DNA of 39,271 nt, from NCBI RefSeq assembly GCF_020741395.1, contig NZ_DYZA01000039.1, positions 1-39,271 on the forward strand, written 5' to 3'. This DNA is from Mailhella massiliensis (lineage in GTDB: Bacteria; Desulfobacterota; Desulfovibrionia; Desulfovibrionales; Desulfovibrionaceae). Shown piece by piece: positions 1 through 7,185 of the stretch (position 1 is its first letter; every line of letters begins with the position of its first letter). The notes below the pieces were generated by a model, which was not told the origin of the DNA, did no database searches, and saw nothing but the letters and a program-made list of their open reading frames with translations. Position numbers and translations under genes: made by a program.

Positions 1-35
1 ATGAGGTTTCAACGGTATATCCGTATGAACCTCAT
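1..35. repeat. 35-bp imperfect palindrome at window edge
   Basis: Outer arms ATGAGGTT (1-8) and AACCTCAT (28-35) are exact inverse complements. Inner arms ACGG (12-15) and CCGT (21-24) are also exact, around a TATAT centre. The arms are symmetric about base 18. It could be an operator or a stem-loop; the left context is missing. Confidence 0.45.
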
Positions 36-156
36 TGAATAATATTACCCATCAAAATATATAGCTTCAATATCATTTACATATGAAAAAATCTCTCTTT
101 ATCATATAATTTACTCTATGAACACTCTATAGTCTTTCTATTGAAGACTTAACCTT

Positions 157-170
157 TTGAATATATTCAA
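157..170. repeat. 14-bp perfect palindrome TTGAATATATTCAA
   Basis: TTGAATATATTCAA is identical to its own reverse complement and lies in the AT-rich flank left of the BMC operon. It could be a regulator-binding site for a gene beyond the left edge. An AT-rich palindrome of this length can arise by chance, so confidence in function is low. Confidence 0.3.
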
Positions 171-318
171 CAAAATGACAGAAACAGATCATTTTCCCAG
201 ATCAATATGAATAATGTCACAAAAATCATATTTTCCGAAATATACAAAAGATAACGGACTGTTGAATTTTCCAATTATAAAAGTAAACGACTCTCCATGA
301 GCCGTGGGCCATGAACCC

Positions 319-756
319 CTACTGTCCCTCCCCACCGGAAAGCGCGGCCCGGAGTTCCTCCATACCCGTACCCTGCGTGACGCTCACGCAGAACATGTCC
401 CGCACCCCGGCGTTATGCAGAAAACGCCGGGCACGCTCAGGGTTCGCTTCCGGCAGGTCGATTTTCGTAATCACACCGATGACGCGGCGGTTGAACATGG
501 AGGCGAATCCCGGCGGAATCTGACAGAAAGTGCGCGTGGCATCCTGTACGAACACAAGAATATCGCAATCCGCAGAAGCGGTGATGAGCGCGGGATAGAA
601 ACGGCGGTTTTCCAGAAACTCGCTGGGCGTATTGACGAAATTATGGAAAAAATCCACGGCAAGCACTTTGCGCGGCGTGTATTCCGCACCGGAAAGCGCA
701 CAAATGAGCGAGCTTTTGCCCGAGCGCCATTCCCCTATCAGCATGGTTTTCAGCAT
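319..756 (-). CDS. EutP/PduV-like small GTPase
   Basis: This 145-aa protein resembles the Ras-like EutP/PduV family found in ethanolamine, propanediol and glycyl-radical BMC loci. The P-loop is G-E-W-R-S-G-K-S-S (residues about 8-16), and a T-K-I-D motif (the NKxD position) lies in the second half. The usual switch II DTPG motif is degenerate here (NTPSEF). Family knowledge links PduV to compartment positioning or cytoskeletal association, and EutP to acetate-kinase-like activity in some reports; neither is proven here. A GGAGGAG ribosome binding site precedes the ATG at 756. It is separated from the rest of the BMC operon by about 420 bp containing a terminator-like hairpin, so it may be transcribed partly by read-through or from its own promoter, which I could not identify. 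Confidence 0.8.
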   Translation of the reverse strand: MLKTMLIGEWRSGKSSLICALSGAEYTPRKVLAVDFFHNFVNTPSEFLENRRFYPALITASADCDILVFVQDATRTFCQIPPGFASMFNRRVIGVITKIDLPEANPERARRFLHNAGVRDMFCVSVTQGTGMEELRAALSGGEGQ

Positions 757-1120
757 GACTTCTCCTCCGGGCGCGGCTCCTCACGGCCTGAAGCTGTGTT
801 GTGCCGCGCAAGGTCGATTCTCCGGTACAGGCGCTTGCCGGACATATCTTCCCTGTATGAAAACGAAACTCCTTCGTTTGCGCGGGGCGTTTTTCGGCTC
901 TCCGGGGACGCCCATTTCCCTTCACCGAGCCGCAGCTACGACGGATCGGTGCGGAACGCATGTTTCCCTCGCATCTCCCGCAGGTCTTCGGCCCGAAAAG
1001 CCGCGTCGTCCTCCTCGGCCCATACGCACCGTAAAAAACATCTCCGACGCATGTAACGCCGTTTTTTGCGAAGCTTCACCGAAAAAATCTCTCCGACTGT
1101 TCCGCGCTCCGGCCCATGAC
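757..1120 (-). other. Gap between EutS-like and EutP-like genes
   Basis: About 365 bp without a supportable gene. Short open frames exist on both strands but lack family resemblance and good ribosome binding sites. A minus-strand frame of about 38 codons near 936-1052 is unconvincing. I found no clear promoter for the downstream GTPase gene. Confidence 0.5.
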
Positions 1121-1124
1121 GCAC

Positions 1125-1142
1125 AAAAGCCCGGCGGGCTTT
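1125..1142 (-). terminator. Terminator-like hairpin after the EutS-like gene
   Basis: On the minus strand AAAGCCC and GGGCTTT pair across a 3-nt loop, followed by a short T run. It lies about 35 nt past the stop of the EutS-like gene at 1177. The short T run suggests partial termination, marking the end of the main shell operon with read-through to the GTPase gene. Confidence 0.5.
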
Positions 1143-1176
1143 CAGCGGGCCGGGCCATGCAATATATCCGATATTC

Positions 1177-1536
1177 TCAGGTGCGCGTCATATCCACGGA
1201 GGCATAGTGCAGCACGCCGTCGAAATAGGCGATGACGCTTTTGAGCGCCGATTCCACACTGGCCACGTCCCCCACAAGAAGCAGGGAACCGCCGAAGCGG
1301 TCCAGGAAGCCTATATCCACGGAACCAGACTTGGTGGCAATGTCCGCCGCGATGATGACCCCTTCCGCAGGAGTGATGGTGAGTATACCGAGAGCGTCGC
1401 TTACCGTATCGTCCAGCCCCAGCTTGAGGTAAATACCTCTGTTGGGACTGGCGATGACATGGGCGAGCGTGATCTGCTTACCCGGAACATATTCCTGGAT
1501 GACACGCTGCTTCGGTTCGTCGCTGATCCTGCCCAT
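1177..1536 (-). CDS. EutS/PduU-type circularly permuted BMC-H shell protein
   Basis: This 119-aa protein matches the EutS/PduU family. Near the N-terminus it has the characteristic V-I-Q-E-Y-V-P-G-K-Q-I-T-L-A-H segment, then the GILTITPAEG and GFLDRFGG motifs. These proteins form hexamers in the shell, with a circularly permuted BMC fold and an N-terminal beta-barrel that can plug the pore. It is the last shell gene of the run, 66 bp after the PduT-like gene, and is followed by a terminator-like hairpin. The length matches the family (about 111-120 aa). Confidence 0.93.
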   Translation of the reverse strand: MGRISDEPKQRVIQEYVPGKQITLAHVIASPNRGIYLKLGLDDTVSDALGILTITPAEGVIIAADIATKSGSVDIGFLDRFGGSLLLVGDVASVESALKSVIAYFDGVLHYASVDMTRT

Positions 1537-1566
1537 AATGCCGGCCTTTCTTTTCCGTCCGGAAGC

Positions 1567-1592
1567 GCGGGAAAGGAGCGCTCCTTCCCCGC
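1567..1592 (-). other. Intercistronic stem-loop after BMC-T gene
   Basis: A 12-bp stem (GCGGGAAAGGAG against CTCCTTCCCCGC, with one G-U pair) and a 2-nt loop begins about 10 nt after the stop of the PduT-like gene. There is no T run, so it is more likely an mRNA 3'-end stabiliser or processing site than a terminator. Confidence 0.55.
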
Positions 1593-1602
1593 ACGGCCGG
1601 TG

Positions 1603-2163
1603 TTACCCGAGAAGATGCTTTTTGAGATCCTCGCTGGGCGAGGGGATGACGATGTGGCTGAGCACCGGGCCGGAGCCTTCGGCTCCCACGACCGACACGC
1701 CAGCATCCACGGAAGCCTGCACGGAACTGACCTCACCGGTCATGACGATGTAGGCCTTGCCGCCGAGGCCCGAGGCGAAGCGCAGTTCAATAAGGTGCAC
1801 CTGACCGGCCTTGGCCGCAGCATCGGCGGCAAGCACGCAGGCCGCCGTAGTGCAGGTTTCAATGCAGCCTAAGGCATCAATACGGGGGCAGACTGCGGTG
1901 CCGTTCATGGCGGGTATCACGGCCTCATGCACACTGGGAATGACAAACCAGTCTACCACCATATCCGCGCCGATATCGCGGCCGCGGGCCACGGAGCTCT
2001 TCACCGCTCCGGTATCGCCGGTGACGATGACAAGATAACGGCCCGGGCAGGTGGGGCGGGAAAGGACAAGCTGTACTTCGGCGGCCTTCACCATTTCGTC
2101 CGCGACATGCAGGCCCGCGCTGATGCTGTTCAGTTCCACGCAGCCGATAGTGCGTAATTTCAT
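1603..2163 (-). CDS. PduT-like tandem BMC-domain (BMC-T) shell protein, copy 2
   Basis: This 186-aa protein has two BMC domains (about residues 4-90 and 95-182) and aligns with PduT of the propanediol compartment. The residue matching PduT Cys38, which supplies one ligand per subunit to a [4Fe-4S] cluster at the trimer centre, is present as Cys39 in the motif RPTCPGR. The protein therefore probably forms a trimer with a redox-active Fe-S cluster in its pore. It starts 10 bp after the stop of the PduS-like gene, with a GAGG ribosome binding site, so the two are co-translated neighbours. PduS and PduT are reported to interact in the Pdu system. The locus carries a second PduT-like gene at 5733-6281. 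Confidence 0.92.
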   Translation of the reverse strand: MKLRTIGCVELNSISAGLHVADEMVKAAEVQLVLSRPTCPGRYLVIVTGDTGAVKSSVARGRDIGADMVVDWFVIPSVHEAVIPAMNGTAVCPRIDALGCIETCTTAACVLAADAAAKAGQVHLIELRFASGLGGKAYIVMTGEVSSVQASVDAGVSVVGAEGSGPVLSHIVIPSPSEDLKKHLLG

Positions 2164-2173
2164 TACAAGTTCC

Positions 2174-3499
2174 TCACGCCTTGATAGTTATCATTCCGTC
2201 CGCAACGGACTCCACCACGCCGTCGATGCTGGCGTGCACCCTCGCGCCCATGGCTTTTTCGGGAATCTCGCCGATGAGGTCGCCGCATTTCACATGCATG
2301 CCCTCGGAAACGACGCACACGGCGGGCGCGCCGATGTGCTGGCGAAGCGGAATACTTACCCGGGAAGGCACGATTTCCCCGGCATAACCGGGATGCGTAT
2401 CATATTCCACAAGATCCAGGCGCTGGATAAGCCGCGCGGTGGGCACGCGGCGCTCCTCGCGGAAGTGGTTCGGCTCAAGCGCACGGCCGGAGGAAACCCA
2501 CTTCACGCCCGCCTTCATAAGTTCCTTCTTGATCTGCGCGTTGACCTCGCGCGGGGAAACCATCATAGGGCAGGCGAACTTCTCGCACAGGCCGCATTCG
2601 GAACACAAAAGTGCTTCTTTGGCCGTTTCGCTCGCCAGATCCTGCCCCGCGAACACGCGCATGAGCTTGTTGGGATGCAGGTCGTGCCCGAGCAGATGGC
2701 GGGGACACAGATCCGTGCAGCGGGAGCACTGGCAGCAAATGGTGTTGGTGATCTGCCGCACTCTCGCGGGATCCATGACCTTGCGCACCACCACATTGTG
2801 ATCGGGCGGAAGTACCAGAAGGCCGCTCGTCGTCTTGGTGACCACGGCGCGGGAAACATCGGGAAGCACTTTGCCCATCATGGGGCCGCCGTCCACCACG
2901 CAATATTCGGAGATGGTCGCCCCTCCGGCAAAAGCTATGACTTCGGCCACAGGCGTGCCCACAGGCGCCTTGACCACCATGGGCCTGCGTACTTCGCCCG
3001 CCACGGTGAGGTAACGCTCCGTCACGGGTATGCCGTCCAGCGCACGGGCGACATTGTACAGCGTCTCCACATTGCTCACCACGGCCCCCACCTGAAGGGG
3101 CAGACCGCGTTCGGGCACGATACGCCCGAGAGCTTCATACACCAACACCTGCTCATCGCCTGCAGGGTAGAAATCCCCGAGTTCAAAAGCTTCCAGAGTG
3201 CCGCTCCCCTCGCGGGCCACGGCCTCGCGTACCGATGCCATGGCTTTGGCATGCTTGCCCTTCAGGCAGACCATACCCTTCTTCGCACCGGTACATTCCA
3301 TGACGGCCTTCAACCCGCGGAGCAAGGTATCCACCTCATGTTCCATAAGATGCGGATCGCTCATGAGCAAAGGCTCGCAGGAAGCGCCGTTCACAAGAAC
3401 CGTATCCACCGTGGCGTCGGCCTTGACGTGCGTGGGCAGACCGGCGCCGCCTGCGCCGACCACGCCGGCTTCCCGTATTCTTTCGACAATCTGATTCAT
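2174..3499 (-). CDS. PduS-like (RnfC-type) flavo-iron-sulfur oxidoreductase
   Basis: This 441-aa protein resembles PduS and RnfC. An N-terminal nucleotide/FMN-binding region starts with G-A-G-G-A-G-L-P-T (about residues 15-23), followed by an SLBB-like segment. Two Cys-rich motifs are typical of [4Fe-4S] ferredoxin sites: CCQCSRCTDLCP and CSECGLCEKFACP. A barrel-sandwich-like C-terminus follows. The ATG at 3499 is chosen because GGAGG lies 8 nt upstream; a longer open frame upstream has no such support. In Pdu, PduS reduces cobalamin, but choline lyase needs no B12, so here it more likely passes electrons between NAD(H) and Fe-S partners, perhaps through the adjacent PduT-like shell trimers to the CutD activase. 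That last step is inference. Confidence 0.9.
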   Translation of the reverse strand: MNQIVERIREAGVVGAGGAGLPTHVKADATVDTVLVNGASCEPLLMSDPHLMEHEVDTLLRGLKAVMECTGAKKGMVCLKGKHAKAMASVREAVAREGSGTLEAFELGDFYPAGDEQVLVYEALGRIVPERGLPLQVGAVVSNVETLYNVARALDGIPVTERYLTVAGEVRRPMVVKAPVGTPVAEVIAFAGGATISEYCVVDGGPMMGKVLPDVSRAVVTKTTSGLLVLPPDHNVVVRKVMDPARVRQITNTICCQCSRCTDLCPRHLLGHDLHPNKLMRVFAGQDLASETAKEALLCSECGLCEKFACPMMVSPREVNAQIKKELMKAGVKWVSSGRALEPNHFREERRVPTARLIQRLDLVEYDTHPGYAGEIVPSRVSIPLRQHIGAPAVCVVSEGMHVKCGDLIGEIPEKAMGARVHASIDGVVESVADGMITIKA

Positions 3500-3629
3500 T
3501 CTTCCGTCCTCCGGCATGACATGACGCCGCTCGTGCCGCACGGGCTGCGTCCGGCGCGCAATCCATAAAAAGCGCCCTTTTCCCGCGCGCCTCTCCGGCA
3601 ACGGGCTGCGCGGGATTCCTGTTTTCTCT

Positions 3630-3643
3630 CCCCGGGTGCGGGG
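3630..3643 (-). other. Weak stem-loop after the alcohol dehydrogenase gene
   Basis: CCCCG (3630-3634) pairs with CGGGG (3639-3643) around a 4-nt loop, about 11 nt past the alcohol dehydrogenase stop. It is a weaker example of the intercistronic hairpins seen elsewhere in this operon. Confidence 0.3.
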
Positions 3644-3654
3644 CAAATACTATC

Positions 3655-4764
3655 CTACCACGCCTGCTCCAGAAGCTGCCTGATATCCGATACGGAAGGC
3701 CGTCTGGGATTGCTCTTCGTGCACATGTCCTCCAGGGCATGCGCAGCCATGATATCGAGAGCGGAGGCGAAGGCTGCCTCCTCCACCTTGAGGTCGCGTA
3801 TGCGCGCCGGTATGCCCATGGCTTCGTTCAGGCCGCGTACGGCCGTAATAAGGCCGCTTGTCCCCTCTTCCACATTGCCATGGGGCAGGCCGATGATGCG
3901 AGCAAGTTCCCTGTAGCGGACGCCTGCATCAAAACTGTTGAAACGTATGGTATAGGGCAGGAGCACGGCGTTGGCCAGGCCGTGGGGAATATGGAACTGC
4001 CCGCCGAGCGCATGGGCCATGCTGTGCGTAATGCCGAGGCCGCTGTTGTTGAAGGCCATGCCCGCCATGCAGGAGCCGAGCAGCATCATTTCACGCGCTT
4101 CCATGTCTTCCATCTGCTGGTAGGCCTTGAGCAGGTAGGAGAACACATAGCGTATGGCCTGCACGGCGAGAATATCGGTAAAAGCATTGTTGTCGCGCGA
4201 GGTATAAGCCTCCACGGCGTGGGTGAGCACATCCATGCCTGTGGCCGCCGTGACGGAAGGCGGCACGGTGCGGGTGAAGCGCGCGTCGAGAATGGCCACG
4301 TCGGGAATGAGCAGCTCATCGTTCAGGGGAATTTTCACGCCGTGCTTTTTGTCCGTGACTACGGAAATGGCCGTGACTTCGGAACCTGTACCGCTCGTGG
4401 TGGGAATGGCAGCCAGAAGAGGCTGTGGCAGGTTGGGCGCGGCCTTGTGCGCGAAAAAGGCAATGGCTTTGGCCGTGTCGATAGCGGAGCCGCCGCCGAG
4501 AGCCACAATGAGGTCGGCCCGGCTGGCCACAAATTCGACGGTACCCTGCTTCACCGTTTCCAGGGAGGGATCGGGCTCCACGCTGGAAAAAATGCGGTGC
4601 GGGATATCCCGCCGTTCCAGATGGCTGGTGATCTGGTCGGCGAAGCCGCTCTTGACCATAAAAGGATCCGTCACCACGAAGGCGCGGGTACAGGGCAGTT
4701 CCTCCAGGGTATCAAGGGCGTATTTGCCGTAGCATATCTTTGTTTTTCCGTGGAACTGGGTCAC
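3655..4764 (-). CDS. Iron-dependent alcohol dehydrogenase (PduQ/EutG-like)
   Basis: This 369-aa group III alcohol dehydrogenase reduces acetaldehyde to ethanol and regenerates NAD+ for the acylating dehydrogenase. Visible hallmarks are the nucleotide-binding ALGGGSAIDTAK, the IPTTSGTGSEVT motif, and metal-binding His residues in the GITHSMAHALGG and IPHGLANA segments. The best start is the GTG at 4764, which has GGAG 7 nt upstream; a TTG codon 15 bp further out is open but lacks spacing for a site. About 216 bp with a hairpin separate it from the preceding BMC-H gene, so its expression may be set apart. The role matches CutO of choline loci. Confidence 0.93.
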   Translation of the reverse strand: MTQFHGKTKICYGKYALDTLEELPCTRAFVVTDPFMVKSGFADQITSHLERRDIPHRIFSSVEPDPSLETVKQGTVEFVASRADLIVALGGGSAIDTAKAIAFFAHKAAPNLPQPLLAAIPTTSGTGSEVTAISVVTDKKHGVKIPLNDELLIPDVAILDARFTRTVPPSVTAATGMDVLTHAVEAYTSRDNNAFTDILAVQAIRYVFSYLLKAYQQMEDMEAREMMLLGSCMAGMAFNNSGLGITHSMAHALGGQFHIPHGLANAVLLPYTIRFNSFDAGVRYRELARIIGLPHGNVEEGTSGLITAVRGLNEAMGIPARIRDLKVEEAAFASALDIMAAHALEDMCTKSNPRRPSVSDIRQLLEQAW

Positions 4765-4946
4765 GCTGGTTCTCCGCAAAATATGCCTGCGCTGCGTATT
4801 TCTCCATGGATCTGCTTTTGCCGCCCCACGGACTACGCCGCTTCACGGCGCATACGCAACGCTTTTAAAAGTTAATCCGCGGGATCTTGCCCGCGCTGCC
4901 GGACCTTCAGAAAACCGAAACGGTCCCTTTCACCCGGACTGCTTGC

Positions 4947-4971
4947 CCGGGAAGAGTATCCCCCTTCCCGG
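4947..4971 (-). other. Intercistronic stem-loop after BMC-H copy 2
   Basis: CCGGGAAG (4947-4954) and CTTCCCGG (4964-4971) form a perfect 8-bp stem about 10 nt after the BMC-H stop codon. On the minus strand no T run follows. A stabilising or processing hairpin is more likely than a terminator. Confidence 0.5.
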
Positions 4972-4980
4972 ACAAAAATA

Positions 4981-5271
4981 CTATTCGGCCTCTTCAGAGC
5001 GATGGGGCAGGATCAGCTCCACTTCGCTGTGGGGGCGGGGGATGACGTGTACGCTGCGCAGTTCGCCCACACGTTCTGCAGCGGCAGCGCCCGCGTCGGT
5101 AGCGGCCTTCACCGCACCCACGTCGCCGCGCACCATGACGGTGACAAGGCCGCCGCCTACCTGTTCGCGGCCGATGAGCGTCACGTTTGCGGCCTTGACC
5201 ATGGCGTCAGCGGCTTCAATGGCCCCAACAAGGCCTCTTGTTTCAATCATGCCGAGTGCGTCGAGTTTCAT
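4981..5271 (-). CDS. BMC-H hexameric shell protein, copy 2
   Basis: This 96-aa single-BMC-domain protein opens with A-L-G-M-I-E-T-R-G-L, has the conserved DAMVKAANV helix and HVIPRPHSE near the C-terminus, typical of PduA/EutM-like hexamers that tile the shell facets and let small molecules through the central pore. It is nearly identical in protein sequence to the BMC-H at 8791-9075, differing mostly at the termini. An AAGGAG site lies 7 nt before the ATG. A stem-loop follows the stop at once, as also seen for the other copy. Confidence 0.96.
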   Translation of the reverse strand: MKLDALGMIETRGLVGAIEAADAMVKAANVTLIGREQVGGGLVTVMVRGDVGAVKAATDAGAAAAERVGELRSVHVIPRPHSEVELILPHRSEEAE

Positions 5272-5352
5272 GGATGTTCTCCTTATGTGTTAACTATGGC
5301 GTGCCTGTGAAGGGCACGGCTGATGGTCTTCGTCATGCGGCGCACCGCAATC

Positions 5353-5730
5353 TCAGATATTATCCCTGATGGTTTTAAGGGCTTCCACAGTCATGGCACG
5401 GACTTCATTGGGATCAGTCACGCCGTACTGCGTCCTCAGCATGTGCGCCACTGCCATGGAAAGGCTCTCCAGGCTGCCCGCGGAGGCAAGGCCCGCCCCT
5501 TCCTCAGGGCCCACGAAAAAGGTCTTGCCCGCTCCGCAGCCTCCCCGGCAGGGAGCCTGAACGGGTTCCGCCGGAGCCGGTTCCTCGCCGTACACGACGC
5601 TCACCTTGCGCCGGGCAAGCTCGTCCTTCGCGCCCGGCGTCAAAATCCGGTTCTTGCCGACATAGAGCTTCCCGTCCTGCCGGCAGATGAAAGCGTCGAG
5701 ATTCTCCACACTGATCAGTTCTTTTTTCAT
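5353..5730 (-). CDS. 125-aa BMC-associated protein with EutQ/EutT-N-like start
   Basis: I do not recognise a function. Residues about 1-48 resemble the short N-terminal module shared by EutQ and EutT-type proteins (a G-K-x-Y-V start, then ILTPGAKDELARRKVSVVYG). A Pro/Ala-rich linker follows with the motif CRGGCGAGK (Cys61, Cys65), a possible metal- or cluster-binding pair. The C-terminal part (about 80-125) looks helical. It starts 2 bp after the stop of the PduT-like gene and so is clearly part of the operon. A cargo adaptor or assembly factor is possible; nothing in the sequence proves it. Confidence 0.75.
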   Translation of the reverse strand: MKKELISVENLDAFICRQDGKLYVGKNRILTPGAKDELARRKVSVVYGEEPAPAEPVQAPCRGGCGAGKTFFVGPEEGAGLASAGSLESLSMAVAHMLRTQYGVTDPNEVRAMTVEALKTIRDNI

Positions 5731-5732
5731 GC

Positions 5733-6281
5733 TTACCTCACTGCGCCCGTCAATGCCCTTGCCAACGCTTCGGCGGGATTGGGAATGACCACGGCTTCCA
5801 CAAGTCTGGAACCAAGCGCCTCACGGGCGGCCTCCACGGCCTCGCGCACGGCGGCCACGTCGCCGCCGAGCACAAAGAACGCCTTGCCCGCAATGCCCTG
5901 GCCGGACACAAATTTCAGCAGCCGGACGGCGGAACGCTTCACCGCCCTGTCGGCGGCGTGAAGGGCCGGGGATACGAAACGGCTCTCCACCACGCCCAGC
6001 GCTTCCCCGGGCATGGCCGCTTCGCTTTTTCTCAGCGCGGCCGTCACCTGGGGAGAAATATGGGAAATCACAAAGGATCCGACAATCTTCCGGCCCGAAG
6101 ATTCCGCAAGGGCCACGGAAGTGCCCACAGCCTCGCGCTCGCCCGCGACATAGATGAGAAAGCGCCCCGAACAAAGCGTGCCTGCGCGGACAAGCTCCAC
6201 TTCGGCTGCCTTGACCATGGCATCGGCAAGCTCCACGCCGGAAGCTATACCGGAAACTTCCACCACCCCGAGACTGTCCAT
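5733..6281 (-). CDS. PduT-like tandem BMC-domain (BMC-T) shell protein, copy 1
   Basis: This 182-aa protein has two BMC domains, starting SLGVVEVSGIASG and, in the second half, ALGVVESRFVSPA. Cys37 in GTLCSGR occupies the position of PduT Cys38, the ligand of the central [4Fe-4S] cluster, so the trimer could carry a redox cluster. Other positions differ considerably from the second PduT-like protein at 1603-2163, so the two are old paralogues. It lies 7 bp after the EutN-like vertex gene and 2 bp before the 125-aa gene, a tight operon arrangement. Confidence 0.92.
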   Translation of the reverse strand: MDSLGVVEVSGIASGVELADAMVKAAEVELVRAGTLCSGRFLIYVAGEREAVGTSVALAESSGRKIVGSFVISHISPQVTAALRKSEAAMPGEALGVVESRFVSPALHAADRAVKRSAVRLLKFVSGQGIAGKAFFVLGGDVAAVREAVEAAREALGSRLVEAVVIPNPAEALARALTGAVR

Positions 6282-6288
6282 GCAATCC

Positions 6289-6564
6289 TCACAAACCCTT
6301 TGTAATCTCTACTTCGTCCAGGATGCCCACAATGGCGGCATCCATGGGAATATCGGATGAGGCGAGGGCCATGCGCGCCGAAGAACCGGTGACTACAAGC
6401 ACCTGCTCCCCTATGCCCGCACCCACGCAGTCGGCAGCAACAAGACTTTCGTGACGCTTTCCATCCGCCGGGTCGATGCGCTGTACCACCATGAGCTTGA
6501 AGCCGTTGAGCGCCTCTTCCTTCTTGGTGGCCCATACGTTGCCGATCACAATGCCGATAATCAT
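6289..6564 (-). CDS. EutN/CcmL-type pentameric vertex protein (BMC-P)
   Basis: This 91-aa protein matches the EutN/CcmL/PduN family: MIIGIVIGNVWATKK at the start, VAADCVGAGIGEQVLVV in the middle and DAAIVGILDEVE near the end. Such pentamers cap the twelve vertices of the icosahedral shell. It is the only BMC-P gene in the locus. Its ATG overlaps the stop of the preceding gene by 4 bp (ATGA), which indicates translational coupling. Confidence 0.96.
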   Translation of the reverse strand: MIIGIVIGNVWATKKEEALNGFKLMVVQRIDPADGKRHESLVAADCVGAGIGEQVLVVTGSSARMALASSDIPMDAAIVGILDEVEITKGL

Positions 6565-7175
6565 GCCTCTCCTTCCTTCATGATGCGCATGTGCAGCTCT
6601 TCCGCCTTTTCCGATGCAAGAGGCGTGACGCTGGCCGCGGCCGGGATCACCAGCGTACGGCGGCCCTCGGCCCCTGCCTTTTCCACCATGGCGGCGGTGA
6701 TCAGCTTTTCCCGCACCATGGCCTTTTCGGGCACCCAGGGCCGGAAGGCCCGGAGGCCGTACCCGGCCAGGGTCTTTTCATGAGCGGCATAAAGTTCATA
6801 CAGCGGGCCGGGAGCGGTGTCGGCCCAGGCGCGGTAGGAAAATTCCAGGATCTCCACCTTCACGCCGCGGAGCAGCAAACCGAGCACTTCCTCCATACAA
6901 GGGGAAGAAGCGCGCCCTACAGCGAGATCTGCCATGTCGGAGCAGGACAGCACGGGCAGGATATGGCGCTCCGGCATGCGGCCTCCGGCATCCTCTCCCA
7001 GGAAAAGGATATCCGCCCCGCCTTCGTAGAACGGAGCAATAAGTGCGCCGACACGTTCCGCAAGCGCTTCGTCGCGGGGGGCAAGTACCCTCACGCAGGC
7101 CTTCGCCCGGAAATTTTCCGTCCGTGCCAGGACTTCCTGAACCACGGTGCGCACAAGTTCCGCCATATCCATCAT
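6561..7175 (-). CDS. 204-aa BMC-locus protein of unknown function
   Basis: This protein starts M-M-D-M-A-E-L-V and continues with VQEVLARTE, an amphipathic N-terminal helix like the encapsulation peptides of BMC cargo. The body has alternating alpha/beta character, with a hydrophobic strand ending in FLGEDAGG and a region around AFRPWVPEKAMVREKLIT. It resembles, by pattern only, the uncharacterised 'ethanolamine utilization' proteins common in GRM loci. I see no catalytic motif. The start at 7175 is chosen because GGGGAAAG lies just upstream. The stop overlaps the EutN-like start by 4 bp. Confidence 0.8.
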   Translation of the reverse strand: MMDMAELVRTVVQEVLARTENFRAKACVRVLAPRDEALAERVGALIAPFYEGGADILFLGEDAGGRMPERHILPVLSCSDMADLAVGRASSPCMEEVLGLLLRGVKVEILEFSYRAWADTAPGPLYELYAAHEKTLAGYGLRAFRPWVPEKAMVREKLITAAMVEKAGAEGRRTLVIPAAASVTPLASEKAEELHMRIMKEGEA

Positions 7176-7185
7176 GCTTTCCCCG

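Larger units (their letters stand above)
1..318. other. AT-rich intergenic flank, no gene seen
   Basis: This stretch is visibly much richer in A and T than the GC-rich coding DNA that follows. It has no convincing open reading frame with a ribosome binding site on either strand. It holds two inverted repeats, at 1-35 and 157-170, which are listed separately. The minus-strand GTPase gene ends at its right edge, but I see no clear hairpin-plus-T-run terminator for it. The composition break suggests a promoter region of a gene beyond the left edge or the boundary of an acquired segment; the sequence does not decide between them. Confidence 0.6.
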
